Source: CAUZSN01 sp963582345 (lineage in GTDB: Bacteria; Planctomycetota; Planctomycetia; Planctomycetales; Planctomycetaceae). Taken from it: DNA of 44,223 nucleotides. Numbering within the stretch: position 1 is the stretch's first letter; every line of letters starts with the position of its first letter. Of this stretch, positions 17,037 to 25,202 are shown piece after piece. The stretch spans positions 1 through 44,223 of the forward strand of contig CAUZSN010000009.1 of assembly GCA_963582345.1 (NCBI GenBank). The letters are read 5' to 3'. The translations under genes were made by a program, and so were the position numbers. The notes beneath the pieces were generated by a model, which searched no databases, was not told where the DNA came from, and saw nothing but the letters and a program-made list of their open reading frames with translations.

Positions 17037-17918
17037 ATGAGTAAACTAATCATTGGCTGTGGCTATCTCGGAATGCGGATTGCTAAAACGTGGATCGAAA
17101 ATGGACATGACGTCTTTGCTCTTACACGCTTGCCAGCCAATGCCCACAACTTTCGCTCGCACAAACTCCAACCCATCATCGGCGACGTGACCGAAATAGA
17201 TTCGTTGCATGCACTGACCCAATTGCCGACAGTACGGACGGTTCTGTACGCCGTTGGTTATGACGCCGCCGCAGGACGCTCAAAACGAGAAGTGTATGTG
17301 ACTGGCCTGGACAACGTTTTGAAGTCAATTCACGTACCGCTGGAGCATTTCATCTACGTTTCTAGTACCAGCGTTTACGGTCAAACCGATGGTGAATGGG
17401 TTGACGAATCATCCACATGCCAACCAACACGTTTCAATGGACGGATTTGCCTTGAGGCCGAATGCTCAGTGTGGCAGAAATTCTCGACCGGTGTAATTGA
17501 TTCCGCCGGCAATGCGAACGTTTTGCGATTGGCGGGCATCTACGGACCTGGCCGGCTGCTTTCTCGAATCGAATCACTACAGACCAGGAAAGTTTTGCGT
17601 GGGAACCCAAATGCGTGGCTGAACTTGATTCATGTCGACGACGCGGCTGCTGCAGTGTTGGCCTGTGAAGATCGAGGCCGTCCGGGAGCAACGTATCTGG
17701 TCTGCGATGACCGGCCACTGCGGCGTCGAGAATATTATGAAACACTCGCGTCATTCGTCGGCGCGCCTGTGCCGACGTTTTCTGATCCGGAGCTGTCCGA
17801 TGAGAATAACTTTAACAAACGCTGCTGCAACAAAAAACTGCGAGACGAATTACACATGAAGCTGAAGCATCCGACAATCACAAACGGACTGCAGGATGCA
17901 CTCCGAAATGTCCAGTAA
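17037..17918 (+). CDS. NAD-dependent epimerase/dehydratase family protein (atypical SDR)
   Basis: A 293-aa Rossmann-fold protein. The nucleotide-binding motif is at the very N terminus (SKLIIGCGYLGMRIAK, GxGYxG), followed by the second strand and an acidic stretch, then YVSSTSVYG near residue 108, as in the extended/atypical SDRs. The usual Tyr-x-x-x-Lys catalytic pair is missing: the corresponding stretch reads RICLEAE. This is known in YeeZ-like atypical SDRs, so the protein may bind a nucleotide-linked ligand without classical oxidoreductase chemistry. The substrate is unknown. It is a single gene with a palindrome upstream. Confidence 0.8.
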   Translation: MSKLIIGCGYLGMRIAKTWIENGHDVFALTRLPANAHNFRSHKLQPIIGDVTEIDSLHALTQLPTVRTVLYAVGYDAAAGRSKREVYVTGLDNVLKSIHVPLEHFIYVSSTSVYGQTDGEWVDESSTCQPTRFNGRICLEAECSVWQKFSTGVIDSAGNANVLRLAGIYGPGRLLSRIESLQTRKVLRGNPNAWLNLIHVDDAAAAVLACEDRGRPGATYLVCDDRPLRRREYYETLASFVGAPVPTFSDPELSDENNFNKRCCNKKLRDELHMKLKHPTITNGLQDALRNVQ

Positions 17919-18281
17919 CAACACACCAGACGTACTAGGACTCGGCCATCTTGAACTGACCGGTTCAAATAGTTATTCCGTGTCGTCCCCAAGGCCACGG
18001 CCGGACCAATCGAATTGACTGGGATTACACAGACGTTACATAGACCGGTGGTCTAATGCTGCAGAAGAAAGTCAGATCTTCCATTCCTTGACGTGTAGAG
18101 ATTGTTTCAGGTAGCCAACAGCAATTCGCACCGACCCCTTTGAGATCCAAAATAGATCAGACAGACTCGTGTGTATCAGGCGGTCGACCACTTCGGACTC
18201 GGACAAGAAAAACTGTAGATGTTTCCCGGCAATCAAAGCGGCGGACATCACAAACGGCCGTCAATCTAGAAATTCTGTTTC
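17919..18281. other. intergenic region with one hairpin, no gene
   Basis: 363 bp between the convergent SDR gene and the small gene on the minus strand. A hairpin TAGACC-GGT-GGTCTA lies at 18041-18055; no T-run follows it on either strand. No coding pattern was seen. Confidence 0.45.
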
Positions 18282-18743
18282 CTAGTGTGTCGGTGAATCT
18301 GTCAATTCGTGGAATACTCCCAATCGAATGTCCTCTACAACGGTCGTGTTCTGACTAACAGTTGCATCGATCTTACCCCTGGTTGCGTCGACACAAATGA
18401 AATACCACCGGCGGCCTCGCACGGTGAGCACATACAAAGCGTGACTCAGTAATTCTGTCGTAATTCCAAAATACGACAGGTCCAAATCAGTCACTACCAA
18501 CAACGGAACGTTGCCCGAATTGTCGATGACGCAGTATTCTCCGGGCGTGATGTCTTTTGGAAATTCGACCGAGTATCTGCCGAAAATCCAATTGAAGTCC
18601 AACGACTGTTCCACGTTGTGGGTATGCATTTTTTTCGAGGATTCTGCCGTTACAGCAGCGTACGGCTGGGATTTGCTATCATTCGCACGTGAATGCTGAT
18701 CAGCAGCAGAATACCCAATGTGATGTTGTGCGATTTCTGTCAT
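18282..18743 (-). CDS. hypothetical protein, 153 aa
   Basis: Not recognised. The first ~45 residues are polar and low in complexity, rich in His, Ala, Ser and Gln. The rest (LDFNWIFGRYSVEF, PGEYCVIDNSGNVPLLVV, ALYVLTVRGRRWYFICVD) reads like a small beta-rich domain, so it is probably a real gene. Its ATG at 18743 is unsupported by a ribosome-binding site; an internal start near MHTHNV is possible. It is isolated, with about 480 bp of empty sequence on its upstream side, and the surrounding base composition is more AT-rich than in the neighbouring operons. It may be a recent or lineage-specific gene. Confidence 0.5.
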   Translation of the reverse strand: MTEIAQHHIGYSAADQHSRANDSKSQPYAAVTAESSKKMHTHNVEQSLDFNWIFGRYSVEFPKDITPGEYCVIDNSGNVPLLVVTDLDLSYFGITTELLSHALYVLTVRGRRWYFICVDATRGKIDATVSQNTTVVEDIRLGVFHELTDSPTH

Positions 18744-19228
18744 GCTGAGCTGTGACCGCTAGTGATGGGCTTGTGCGTCCCAATTCCACGCACCGACAAA
18801 CAGGCCGGTGGCCCTCACGAGCAGCATGACTCGGCAGAGAATACTCACAGAATCTAACTTCTGTAGATAGCATCGTCATTCGAATAGTGCGCAGTTTGAC
18901 CAGATAGTATATCGGACATTTCTCATTGCGTTTTTTGGAAAATCTGAGGATTGCAAATATGCATAAGTAGTTTGAGTTAGATCAATCGACCAGTAGAAAA
19001 TTTATTGACGTATACCGAATCGAGGCTGCATAACTCGCTGAGTGGAATTCGCCCACTGTTCGCGATTTGACCATGATTAAGCAACCGAAACTCTGATAGC
19101 GCCTGCTAAACGACGTAGGTGAAGCGGCAACATTAAGTTTTCGTTTCCCAGTACTCTGTGTATGCTGAGTATCAGTCATTGCTTAAGTCCTGTGCTGTGA
19201 CACAACCCTTTTTCTTGACCCGCAACTG
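18744..19228. other. AT-rich intergenic region upstream of aroA
   Basis: 485 bp with no convincing gene. A 65-codon frame on the minus strand near 18982-19179 has no recognisable composition. A TTGACG hexamer at about 19005 followed 18 bp later by CATAAC is a poor promoter match for aroA. The region is more AT-rich than its flanks. Confidence 0.4.
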
Positions 19229-20512
19229 ATGACCACAACCTACACCGTCAGTCCGGTTTCCTCTCCCGTTCAGGGAGTCGTCCGTCCACCGGGTTCGAAA
19301 AGCCTGACAAACCGTGCTCTTGTCGTTTCGGCCTTGGCAGCTGGACAAACGCGTTTGACGGGAGTCCTTGAGAGCGAAGACACACAGGTCATGATCGACA
19401 GTCTGAATCGTTTGGGCATCGTGATCCGACACGACAAGCAGCAGCGTCAGATTGACGTCGTTGGCTCCGCAGGACAGCCACCGGCCAATCGTGCCGACTT
19501 GTGGGTCGAGAACAGCGGAACCACGATCCGGTTTCTGACGGCACTGTGCACCTTATGCCAAGGAAGGTTTCGACTAGACGGTAATGCAAGAATGCGTCAG
19601 CGACCGATTGCAAATTTGGTGACCGCACTCAATTCACTGGGTGCCGACGTATACTGCGAGGCAGACAATGGTTGTCCCCCTGTTGTGGTCGTCGGAAATG
19701 GTTTGCCAGGTGGTAATGCAATTATTGCGGGTGGCATATCGAGTCAATATCTGAGTGCTTTATTGATGGCCGCTCCTTGTACCAAGTCGCCGGTCAAGAT
19801 CTACCTCTCAGGGGAACTGGTTTCACACCCGTACGTCGACATGACTTTAGGAATGATGTCCCAATTTCAGGCGAACGTGAATTGCAGTGAACACGATCGC
19901 TATGAAATCGAACCACAGACCTACCAGGCCGGGGACTACCAGATCGAACCGGACGCATCGGCGGCCAGCTACTTTTTTGCCGCTGCAGCTATCACGGGTG
20001 GTTCGGTTAGAGTTGAAGGCCTGTCGCGCAATACGTTTCAGGGAGACGTGCGATTCGTTGATGCTTTGGAACAAATGGGTTGCCAGGTCGCCTGGCAGTC
20101 AAATAGCATTACAGTCCGTGGCGGTTCGCTGTGTGGTATTGACATCGACATGAATGCCATCAGCGACACCGCACAGACATTGGCTGTTGTGGCGCCGTTC
20201 GCCGATGGTCCGACGACGATTCGAAACATCGCCCACGTTCGTCACAAGGAAACCGACCGTATCGCTGCCCTGGCAACGCAACTACAGCGAGTCGGAATTC
20301 AGGTGCAGGAACACTCGGATGGTTTGACGATCAACCCCGGTCTGGTTCATGCGGCAACGATTCAGACTTTTAATGATCATCGCATGGCCATGAGCTTCGC
20401 TTTGCTCGGGCTGAAGGTGCCCGGAATAAAGATTAGCAATCCCGGTTGCACGGCCAAGACGTACCCGCAGTTTTTCAACGATTTCGAAGACTTGTGTCGT
20501 ACCGGTCAATGA
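19229..20512 (+). CDS. aroA: 3-phosphoshikimate 1-carboxyvinyltransferase (EPSP synthase)
   Basis: Transfers the enolpyruvyl group of phosphoenolpyruvate to shikimate 3-phosphate in the aromatic amino-acid pathway; cytoplasmic. The 427-aa protein has the family motifs in order: PGSKSLTNRALVVSAL near residue 21, the ENSGTTIRFLTAL motif near residue 92, the RMRQRPI phosphate-binding segment, QYLSALLMA, the substrate-loop motif RHKETDRIAALA near residue 338 and DHRMAMSFALLG near residue 385. Length and domain order are normal. The ATG at 19229 fits the family start. The next gene, rsmB, begins with an ATGA overlap with the aroA stop, so both are translated from one message. No other aro gene is in the window. 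Confidence 0.96.
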   Translation: MTTTYTVSPVSSPVQGVVRPPGSKSLTNRALVVSALAAGQTRLTGVLESEDTQVMIDSLNRLGIVIRHDKQQRQIDVVGSAGQPPANRADLWVENSGTTIRFLTALCTLCQGRFRLDGNARMRQRPIANLVTALNSLGADVYCEADNGCPPVVVVGNGLPGGNAIIAGGISSQYLSALLMAAPCTKSPVKIYLSGELVSHPYVDMTLGMMSQFQANVNCSEHDRYEIEPQTYQAGDYQIEPDASAASYFFAAAAITGGSVRVEGLSRNTFQGDVRFVDALEQMGCQVAWQSNSITVRGGSLCGIDIDMNAISDTAQTLAVVAPFADGPTTIRNIAHVRHKETDRIAALATQLQRVGIQVQEHSDGLTINPGLVHAATIQTFNDHRMAMSFALLGLKVPGIKISNPGCTAKTYPQFFNDFEDLCRTGQ

Positions 20513-21933
20513 AACAAATGCGAAAGAGACCGCAACACGAAACCGACTTGCCGTCGTTTCCTCGCCCTCACCCCACAAACGCCCGGGAATTGGCGTTTGT
20601 TGTCTTGCACGACCACAAGCAAACGTCGACTTTTGTGTCTCGTTTATTGACTGGTCACTTTCTACCCAAAGCAGACGCAACGGTCACGGCCCTTGATCGT
20701 CAGTTGGCGACGGAGTTAGTTTTCGGGGTCGTCCGGCGACAAACCACTTTGAACGCACTGATTCAACCGCATATCCAACGGCCTCGCCAGAATGTCGAAG
20801 GAGCCTTGTGGACGCTGTTGCAGCTTGGGGCCTATCAACTAGTTTTCTTGTCGTCGGTCCCCGCCCATGCCGCAGTTAACGAAACTGTGGAATTAGCTAA
20901 CTGGCTGCGAATGCCACGCTGGAGCGGTTTCTTGAATGGCGTGCTAAGGTCTGTTTCGCGATCCGTTATGGACGACTTTATCGAGGAACCGGCCGCTGAT
21001 GCCGTACCGGTCTCCGATGGACGTTACCGAAAACTTCGCCAACCGATCTTTGCGAAACCGCAGACGAATTTTTGCAACTATGTTGCGCGAGCATTCAGCT
21101 TTCCCCGCTGGTTGATTGAACGCTGGCAGCAGCGGTTCGGGCCAGACGAATTGCTGAGGCTTGGATTCTGGTTCAACACGCCTGCCAACATATGCCTGCG
21201 TGTCAACTCGCTGTTGACCGACCGCGACGCCGTCCTGTCGGCATTCGCCAGGATGAACATCGAGGCATGGCCGGGGCAGCATCCTGAATCGGTATGGCTG
21301 GCCAGTCCCGTATGGGTCGAGGACCTACCCGGTTTTCAGGAAGGGCAATTCCTTGTTCAAGACGAATCCGCCATGTCAGCCGGCTTCTTATTGGCACCGC
21401 AACCAGGGGAAACAGTTCTGGACTTATGCGCAGCTCCGGGCACAAAAACAACCCATATGGCCGAGCTGATGCAAAACCGCGGGACGATCATCGCTGCTGA
21501 TGTCCGTCGCGACCGATTGGCACTGATCGAGGAAAATTGTCGTCGCCTGAAGATCGACATTGTCGAAACTCGATTAATCTCTGCCGACACAAGCAATGTC
21601 CCACTCGGCCCATTCAATGCGGCCTTAGTCGATGCCCCCTGCTCGAACACTGGTGTCTTGGGAAAGCGTCCTGAAGCTCGCTGGCGAATCAACCCCCACG
21701 AACTAGACGAACTCGCCACATTGCAGAAAAAACTTTTGCAAGCAGCGATTGAACGGCTTCAGCCCACTGGTCGGATTGTTTACTCCACGTGCAGCATCGA
21801 ACCAGAAGAAAATCAAAACATCGTACGTGCGGTGCTTGCTGAACAGCCCGATGTGCGGCTGGTTGAAAAAATAAAACACATCCCCGGCCACTCTGCAGAC
21901 GGCGGCTACCAAGAATTGATTCGGAGAAAATGA
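20509..21933 (+). CDS. rsmB: 16S rRNA (cytosine967-C5)-methyltransferase RsmB
   Basis: Methylates C967 of 16S rRNA with S-adenosylmethionine. The 474-aa protein has a helical NusB-like N-terminal domain (about residues 22-150) and an RNA methyltransferase domain with the SAM motif LDLCAAPGTKT (about 302-315), motif IV DAPCSNTG (Cys about 377) and motif VI VYSTCSIEPEE (Cys about 427, nucleophile position). It ends with a domain rich in Val, Glu and Lys. I chose the ATG at 20509, which overlaps the aroA stop as ATGA, over an earlier in-frame ATG at 20446 inside aroA. All motifs are intact. Confidence 0.95.
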   Translation: MKQMRKRPQHETDLPSFPRPHPTNARELAFVVLHDHKQTSTFVSRLLTGHFLPKADATVTALDRQLATELVFGVVRRQTTLNALIQPHIQRPRQNVEGALWTLLQLGAYQLVFLSSVPAHAAVNETVELANWLRMPRWSGFLNGVLRSVSRSVMDDFIEEPAADAVPVSDGRYRKLRQPIFAKPQTNFCNYVARAFSFPRWLIERWQQRFGPDELLRLGFWFNTPANICLRVNSLLTDRDAVLSAFARMNIEAWPGQHPESVWLASPVWVEDLPGFQEGQFLVQDESAMSAGFLLAPQPGETVLDLCAAPGTKTTHMAELMQNRGTIIAADVRRDRLALIEENCRRLKIDIVETRLISADTSNVPLGPFNAALVDAPCSNTGVLGKRPEARWRINPHELDELATLQKKLLQAAIERLQPTGRIVYSTCSIEPEENQNIVRAVLAEQPDVRLVEKIKHIPGHSADGGYQELIRRK

Positions 21934-22236
21934 CCTCGCTCTTATTTCAATAACGAGTGCCCCATTGACGCCAACCAGCTTCCAGAAACCAGATTCTTCC
22001 GAAATTCGGTGTACAAATCATCCAATAGGTCCGATATCCACATCACTAGAATCGTGATTGACTCCGCTTGCAATGCGGCAGCAGCAACCTAGAATAAAAT
22101 TACGTGACCGCCAAGACTACGTAATAGCCTGATAACGAACGGTTTGTGGGTATCGGTCACATTAGTCGAATCGGTTATTTTTGGCGAAGTAATCTGTTTT
22201 GGACCGCCCATTTGATCAAGCCGGAGTCGGTACCAC
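21934..22236. other. intergenic region upstream of the HTH gene, with inverted repeat
   Basis: 303 bp without a gene. It starts with a possible stem (CTCG...CGAG, 21935-21954, poor T-run) after rsmB and includes a perfect inverted repeat, ATTACGT-N13-ACGTAAT, at 22099-22125, about 110 bp before the HTH gene start. Confidence 0.4.
22099..22125. promoter_or_regulatory. inverted repeat, candidate operator
   Basis: ATTACGT and ACGTAAT are exact reverse complements separated by 13 bp, a spacing compatible with a dimeric regulator bound on one face of the helix. It is upstream of a protein that itself carries a DNA-binding domain, so autoregulation is possible but unproven. Confidence 0.3.
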
Positions 22237-23352
22237 ATGGCAAAGAATTACCTGACGATTGACGAAGCCGCACAGCAGTTGGATATCAGCACTGATGCAC
22301 TAACTCACCTCCGGGAAAAGGGCGAACTTCGAGGCTACGCAGATCGCGGAACTTGGAAATTTCAATCCAAAGACGTCACCGAGTTTCTCCGCAGCCGCGA
22401 AATTAACACGGATATCGATGCCCGATTGATCCTGGACGAGAGCCTAGCGGGCGAAGAAGAGGATGGAGCCGACGATTCGGCTAACTCGGATAGCGATGTG
22501 AGACTGGCCGATGTCGACCAGAGTGACAACGACTTTAAATTGATTGACGAATCGGACAGTGACATTCGCCTGTCAGATGAATCGGACAGCGATGTCAAAG
22601 TGATCGGAGACGATGCAGACTCCTTTATTCGCCTGGTTGACGATTCCCAGCCGTCCGCTGTAACGGATAGCGACAGTGACGTCAAATTGGTCGGTACGGA
22701 GTCAGACAGCGACATCCGCCTGCTAGACCAAGAGACGGCAGGAAACGACATCACTCTGGCTAGCAGCGGCATTGATTTGCTAGCCGCTGATGATAGTGGA
22801 ATCTCGCTGGATTTGGCAAACAAACTCACCGAAACCATGCCAATGCTGCAAGGGGGTGAGGACGTGACACAGCTAGAGGTTCCAGTGTTGGATGGTGACG
22901 AAGAACTGGACGACACAACCGATTTCGAACTTGCCGTCGAGGATGTGGAAGGTGGCAGCATGGATACGAGCGTCCTGCTGTTTGACGACGAAGATGACTT
23001 CGGCGATCCGGATCCGGGGGCAACGGTCGATGCTTTGGAGGGTGAGATCTTCGAATTGGAGGACGACGAGGAACTCGAAGCTCTGGACGTATTCGACGCC
23101 GGCGGTGAAGAATTCGACGAGGACTTTCAGGTTGACGAAACTCCGGCCGAATTTGTCGGTCCGTCCCGAATGTCCGCGTCGGTGGAAGATGAATGGGGAG
23201 CGGTTGTCTTCATTCCGCTTGTCATTGCTACGTGTTTTATGTGTATCTGTGGCCTTGTGATGTTTGATCTGGTTCGTTCAATATGGGGATGGCACGAACC
23301 CAGCGAGCTTAACGGGCCCGTGCTCGATTTGATTTCCGGATTCTTCAAGTAA
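22237..23352 (+). CDS. membrane-anchored excisionase-type HTH protein with acidic repeats
   Basis: A 371-aa protein not known by function. Residues about 1-58 form an excisionase/MerR-like winged helix (YLTIDEAAQQLDISTDALTHL, GTWKFQSKDVTEFLRSRE). Then come seven short repeats of the type [SD]-S-D-[SND]-[DF]-[VIF]-[RK]-[LV] between about residues 85 and 165 (SDSDVRL, SDNDFKL, SDSDIRL, SDSDVKV, SDSDVKL, SDSDIRL), a long acidic stretch rich in Asp and Glu (to about 315) and one membrane helix (VVFIPLVIATCFMCICGLVMF, about 325-347), with a short C-terminal tail. The DNA-binding end would be cytoplasmic. Whether it binds DNA or another partner through the HTH fold is open. Confidence 0.78.
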   Translation: MAKNYLTIDEAAQQLDISTDALTHLREKGELRGYADRGTWKFQSKDVTEFLRSREINTDIDARLILDESLAGEEEDGADDSANSDSDVRLADVDQSDNDFKLIDESDSDIRLSDESDSDVKVIGDDADSFIRLVDDSQPSAVTDSDSDVKLVGTESDSDIRLLDQETAGNDITLASSGIDLLAADDSGISLDLANKLTETMPMLQGGEDVTQLEVPVLDGDEELDDTTDFELAVEDVEGGSMDTSVLLFDDEDDFGDPDPGATVDALEGEIFELEDDEELEALDVFDAGGEEFDEDFQVDETPAEFVGPSRMSASVEDEWGAVVFIPLVIATCFMCICGLVMFDLVRSIWGWHEPSELNGPVLDLISGFFK

Positions 23353-23744
23353 AAACGATCCAGCTTAGCCCGTATGCCTCGATCAATGTGCGACTGGTTT
23401 CCAATCTGCCAGCGGCCAGGCACTTTGCCCCAACAGGGTTATGTGGTGTACGCCTGAATCTATCTTCCCGGATTGGATGAGGTGCGTTTTTAGATAATCG
23501 CCAGGCTACCGCAAGTTTTTTTGCGAGTTCGACTAGGCATAGATTCGCTGAGCCGCTATAACGTCGCCGACACTCAAACGGAATTTACAGAACGCCCGGT
23601 AAAAACGACGGTTTGTGAGTTCCGTCCTCAATTCTCTCCTTCTCTCCTGAACACCTCTCAACACTTACTCGTCTCGTCAATCTGATGACGTTGGTCGTCG
23701 TTGCGCAGCAAGCCGGCGCCGAACGTCGTAGTCGTGAAGGTTCG
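23353..23744. other. intergenic region between the HTH and OmpA genes
   Basis: About 390 bp without a gene. A weak hairpin CGCAA-gttttt-TTGCG lies at 23510-23525. A pyrimidine-rich stretch (ctctccttctctcctg) lies near 23630. No promoter was clearly identified. Confidence 0.4.
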
Positions 23745-23751
23745 AAAGGAG
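23745..23751 (+). promoter_or_regulatory. strong Shine-Dalgarno site of the OmpA-family gene
   Basis: AAAGGAG ends 7 nt before the ATG at 23759. Most starts in this window lack such a site, so this one stands out and fixes the start. Confidence 0.7.
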
Positions 23752-23758
23752 TCTTCCA

Positions 23759-24592
23759 ATGTCCACGTTGGTACGCGTTTTCGTCTGCAGTGTGATCTCG
23801 TTAGTGGCGCTTGCTGAAATGGGTTGTTATTTGCCGCCGCACCCCTTGCTTCGGCAGAGCCAATTGCGCGCACGACAACTTTATGGCCAAAATACGTCCC
23901 TAGCCTTTCAGCGCAATCAGCTCAATCAAACGTTGCAGGCTCTGAATACAAAAAATCAACAGTTGACACATCGAAAAAATTCACTCAAATCCAACCTAAC
24001 CATTGCGAATCGACGCCTGAACAATCTGAGTTCCGAGCGGTCCAATCTGCACCAACGTGTCATTAGCCTTCTCAATAACGCGAGGACCCAGCGCAGCCCG
24101 CTATCGCCTACAACCACAGATCGGTTTCGGAAATTGATGAAAAAATATAAGAATTTCGAATTCGATCCTCACACCGGAGTCAGCAAGTTTCGCGCGGATC
24201 TCGTCTTCACATCGGGCAGTGCGGTCATCCAAAAGGATGCCCGTCCATTGCTTCGTGACTTCGCGACCATCATGAATGACAGCGATGCCGAGCAAGTGTA
24301 CATCCTGGTGGTTGGCCATACAGACGACCGGCAGATTGGCAAGCGTTCGACACAGTCCAAGCATCCGACAAATTGGCACCTGTCAACGAACCGTGCGAAT
24401 TCGGTTGTGTTGGCATTGTCGGAATTTGGCGTTCAGCCGAACAGAATGGGCGTCGCTGGGTACAGTATGTATCAACCTGTCGTGCCGAATGCGGACTCCA
24501 AATCACGCAGCAAGAACCGTCGCGTTGAAATCTTCGTACTGTCGCCGGACGCCGTTGTGGCCGGCTGGGATCCAAGAACAACCAAGAATTAA
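23759..24592 (+). CDS. OmpA-family lipoprotein with a coiled coil
   Basis: A 277-aa envelope protein. The N terminus has a signal peptide (VRVFVCSVISLVALAEMGC) with a lipobox-like end at Cys23, so lipid anchoring is likely. Residues about 35-115 form a coiled coil rich in Gln, Leu, Asn and Ser. The C-terminal ~130 residues are an OmpA/MotB-type peptidoglycan-binding domain: FTSGSAVIQKDARPLLRDFA, VVGHTDDRQIG, LSTNRANSVVLAL, and VAGYSMYQPVV before SKSRSKNRRVEIFV. The Asp in GHTDD and the Arg in NRRVEI are the residues that contact diaminopimelate in the family. It probably ties the outer envelope to peptidoglycan, in line with the mre/mrdA genes at 29-34 kb. Confidence 0.88.
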   Translation: MSTLVRVFVCSVISLVALAEMGCYLPPHPLLRQSQLRARQLYGQNTSLAFQRNQLNQTLQALNTKNQQLTHRKNSLKSNLTIANRRLNNLSSERSNLHQRVISLLNNARTQRSPLSPTTTDRFRKLMKKYKNFEFDPHTGVSKFRADLVFTSGSAVIQKDARPLLRDFATIMNDSDAEQVYILVVGHTDDRQIGKRSTQSKHPTNWHLSTNRANSVVLALSEFGVQPNRMGVAGYSMYQPVVPNADSKSRSKNRRVEIFVLSPDAVVAGWDPRTTKN

Positions 24593-24678
24593 GATCTCAC
24601 ACCAGCAATCTGGTTCATGAAGCCCAGCGCCGTTTTTTCCGCAAGCACTTACCAGATTAATGAACTTACAGGATGTTG

Positions 24679-25062
24679 TTATACCGATTGAGCCAATCCG
24701 CTTAAGTCACCGTCGTCCCATTCGACTTGGTCGTCGTCCCATTCGACTTGGTTTGGCAACCGAGTGAGCAATTGCTTGCCCAGTGACGTCAGTTGATAGC
24801 GCACTCCAGCAGGCCGTCCGGCTAACTGAAAAGTCAAAAGATCAAGAGCGATCAGCTTGCCGTGAATTCGTGGTAAGCGTTTGTCTTTGACTCCTTCGAC
24901 GGCCGTAACACGGGACAGCCAGCCGTCGCTTTCAGCATCGCATTGCTTTATTTGTTCGTGCTGATCCTGATAGGCCTCAAGCACAAGCTGCCATTGCTCA
25001 TTTTTCTGCAACGCTTCCAACTCGGTTTCGATCATGCTGGAAAATATCGACTGGACAGACAT
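24679..25062 (-). CDS. hypothetical acidic protein, 127 aa
   Basis: Not recognised by family. A helical N-terminal half (SSMIETELEALQKNEQWQLVLEAY, written in parts) is followed by a compact domain (KLIALDLLTFQLAGR, VRYQLTSLGKQLL), whose GVRYQLTSLGKQLL end resembles the recognition helix and wing of a small winged-helix protein. The tail holds QVEWDDD-QVEWDDG, created by a 21-bp tandem duplication. It is convergent with the OmpA gene and lies upstream-adjacent to none of known function. The ATG at 25062 lies 140 bp downstream of the HD-domain gene. A small DNA-binding protein is possible, with low certainty. Confidence 0.55.
   Translation of the reverse strand: MSVQSIFSSMIETELEALQKNEQWQLVLEAYQDQHEQIKQCDAESDGWLSRVTAVEGVKDKRLPRIHGKLIALDLLTFQLAGRPAGVRYQLTSLGKQLLTRLPNQVEWDDDQVEWDDGDLSGLAQSV
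24710..24751. repeat. 21-bp tandem duplication
   Basis: TCGTCGTCCCATTCGACTTG plus G is present at 24731-24751 and again, with one base difference at its first position, at 24710-24730. It encodes seven residues (QVEWDD plus D/G) twice, within the C-terminal tail of the 127-aa protein. Near identity suggests a recent duplication. Confidence 0.85.
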
Positions 25063-25202
25063 GTCGTATCAGAAAGAAGCCGTGTGTCAGCATGATCGCT
25101 ATAAGCGGACTACTCGCTACAGTGACATGGTTGAAAACGTCAACTTTCCCTAAAGGTCCGACTCCAGTCACAAATCGATAGAGATTGACAAGCGACTATG
25201 TA

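Noticed and set aside
17961..17976. GGTTCAAAT resembling a tRNA T-loop
   Set aside because: No matching acceptor or anticodon stem around it. No tRNA was found on either strand of the window by eye.
18982..19179. 65-codon frame upstream of aroA
   Set aside because: No ribosome-binding site, no recognisable domain or biased composition; looks like a chance ORF in AT-rich sequence.
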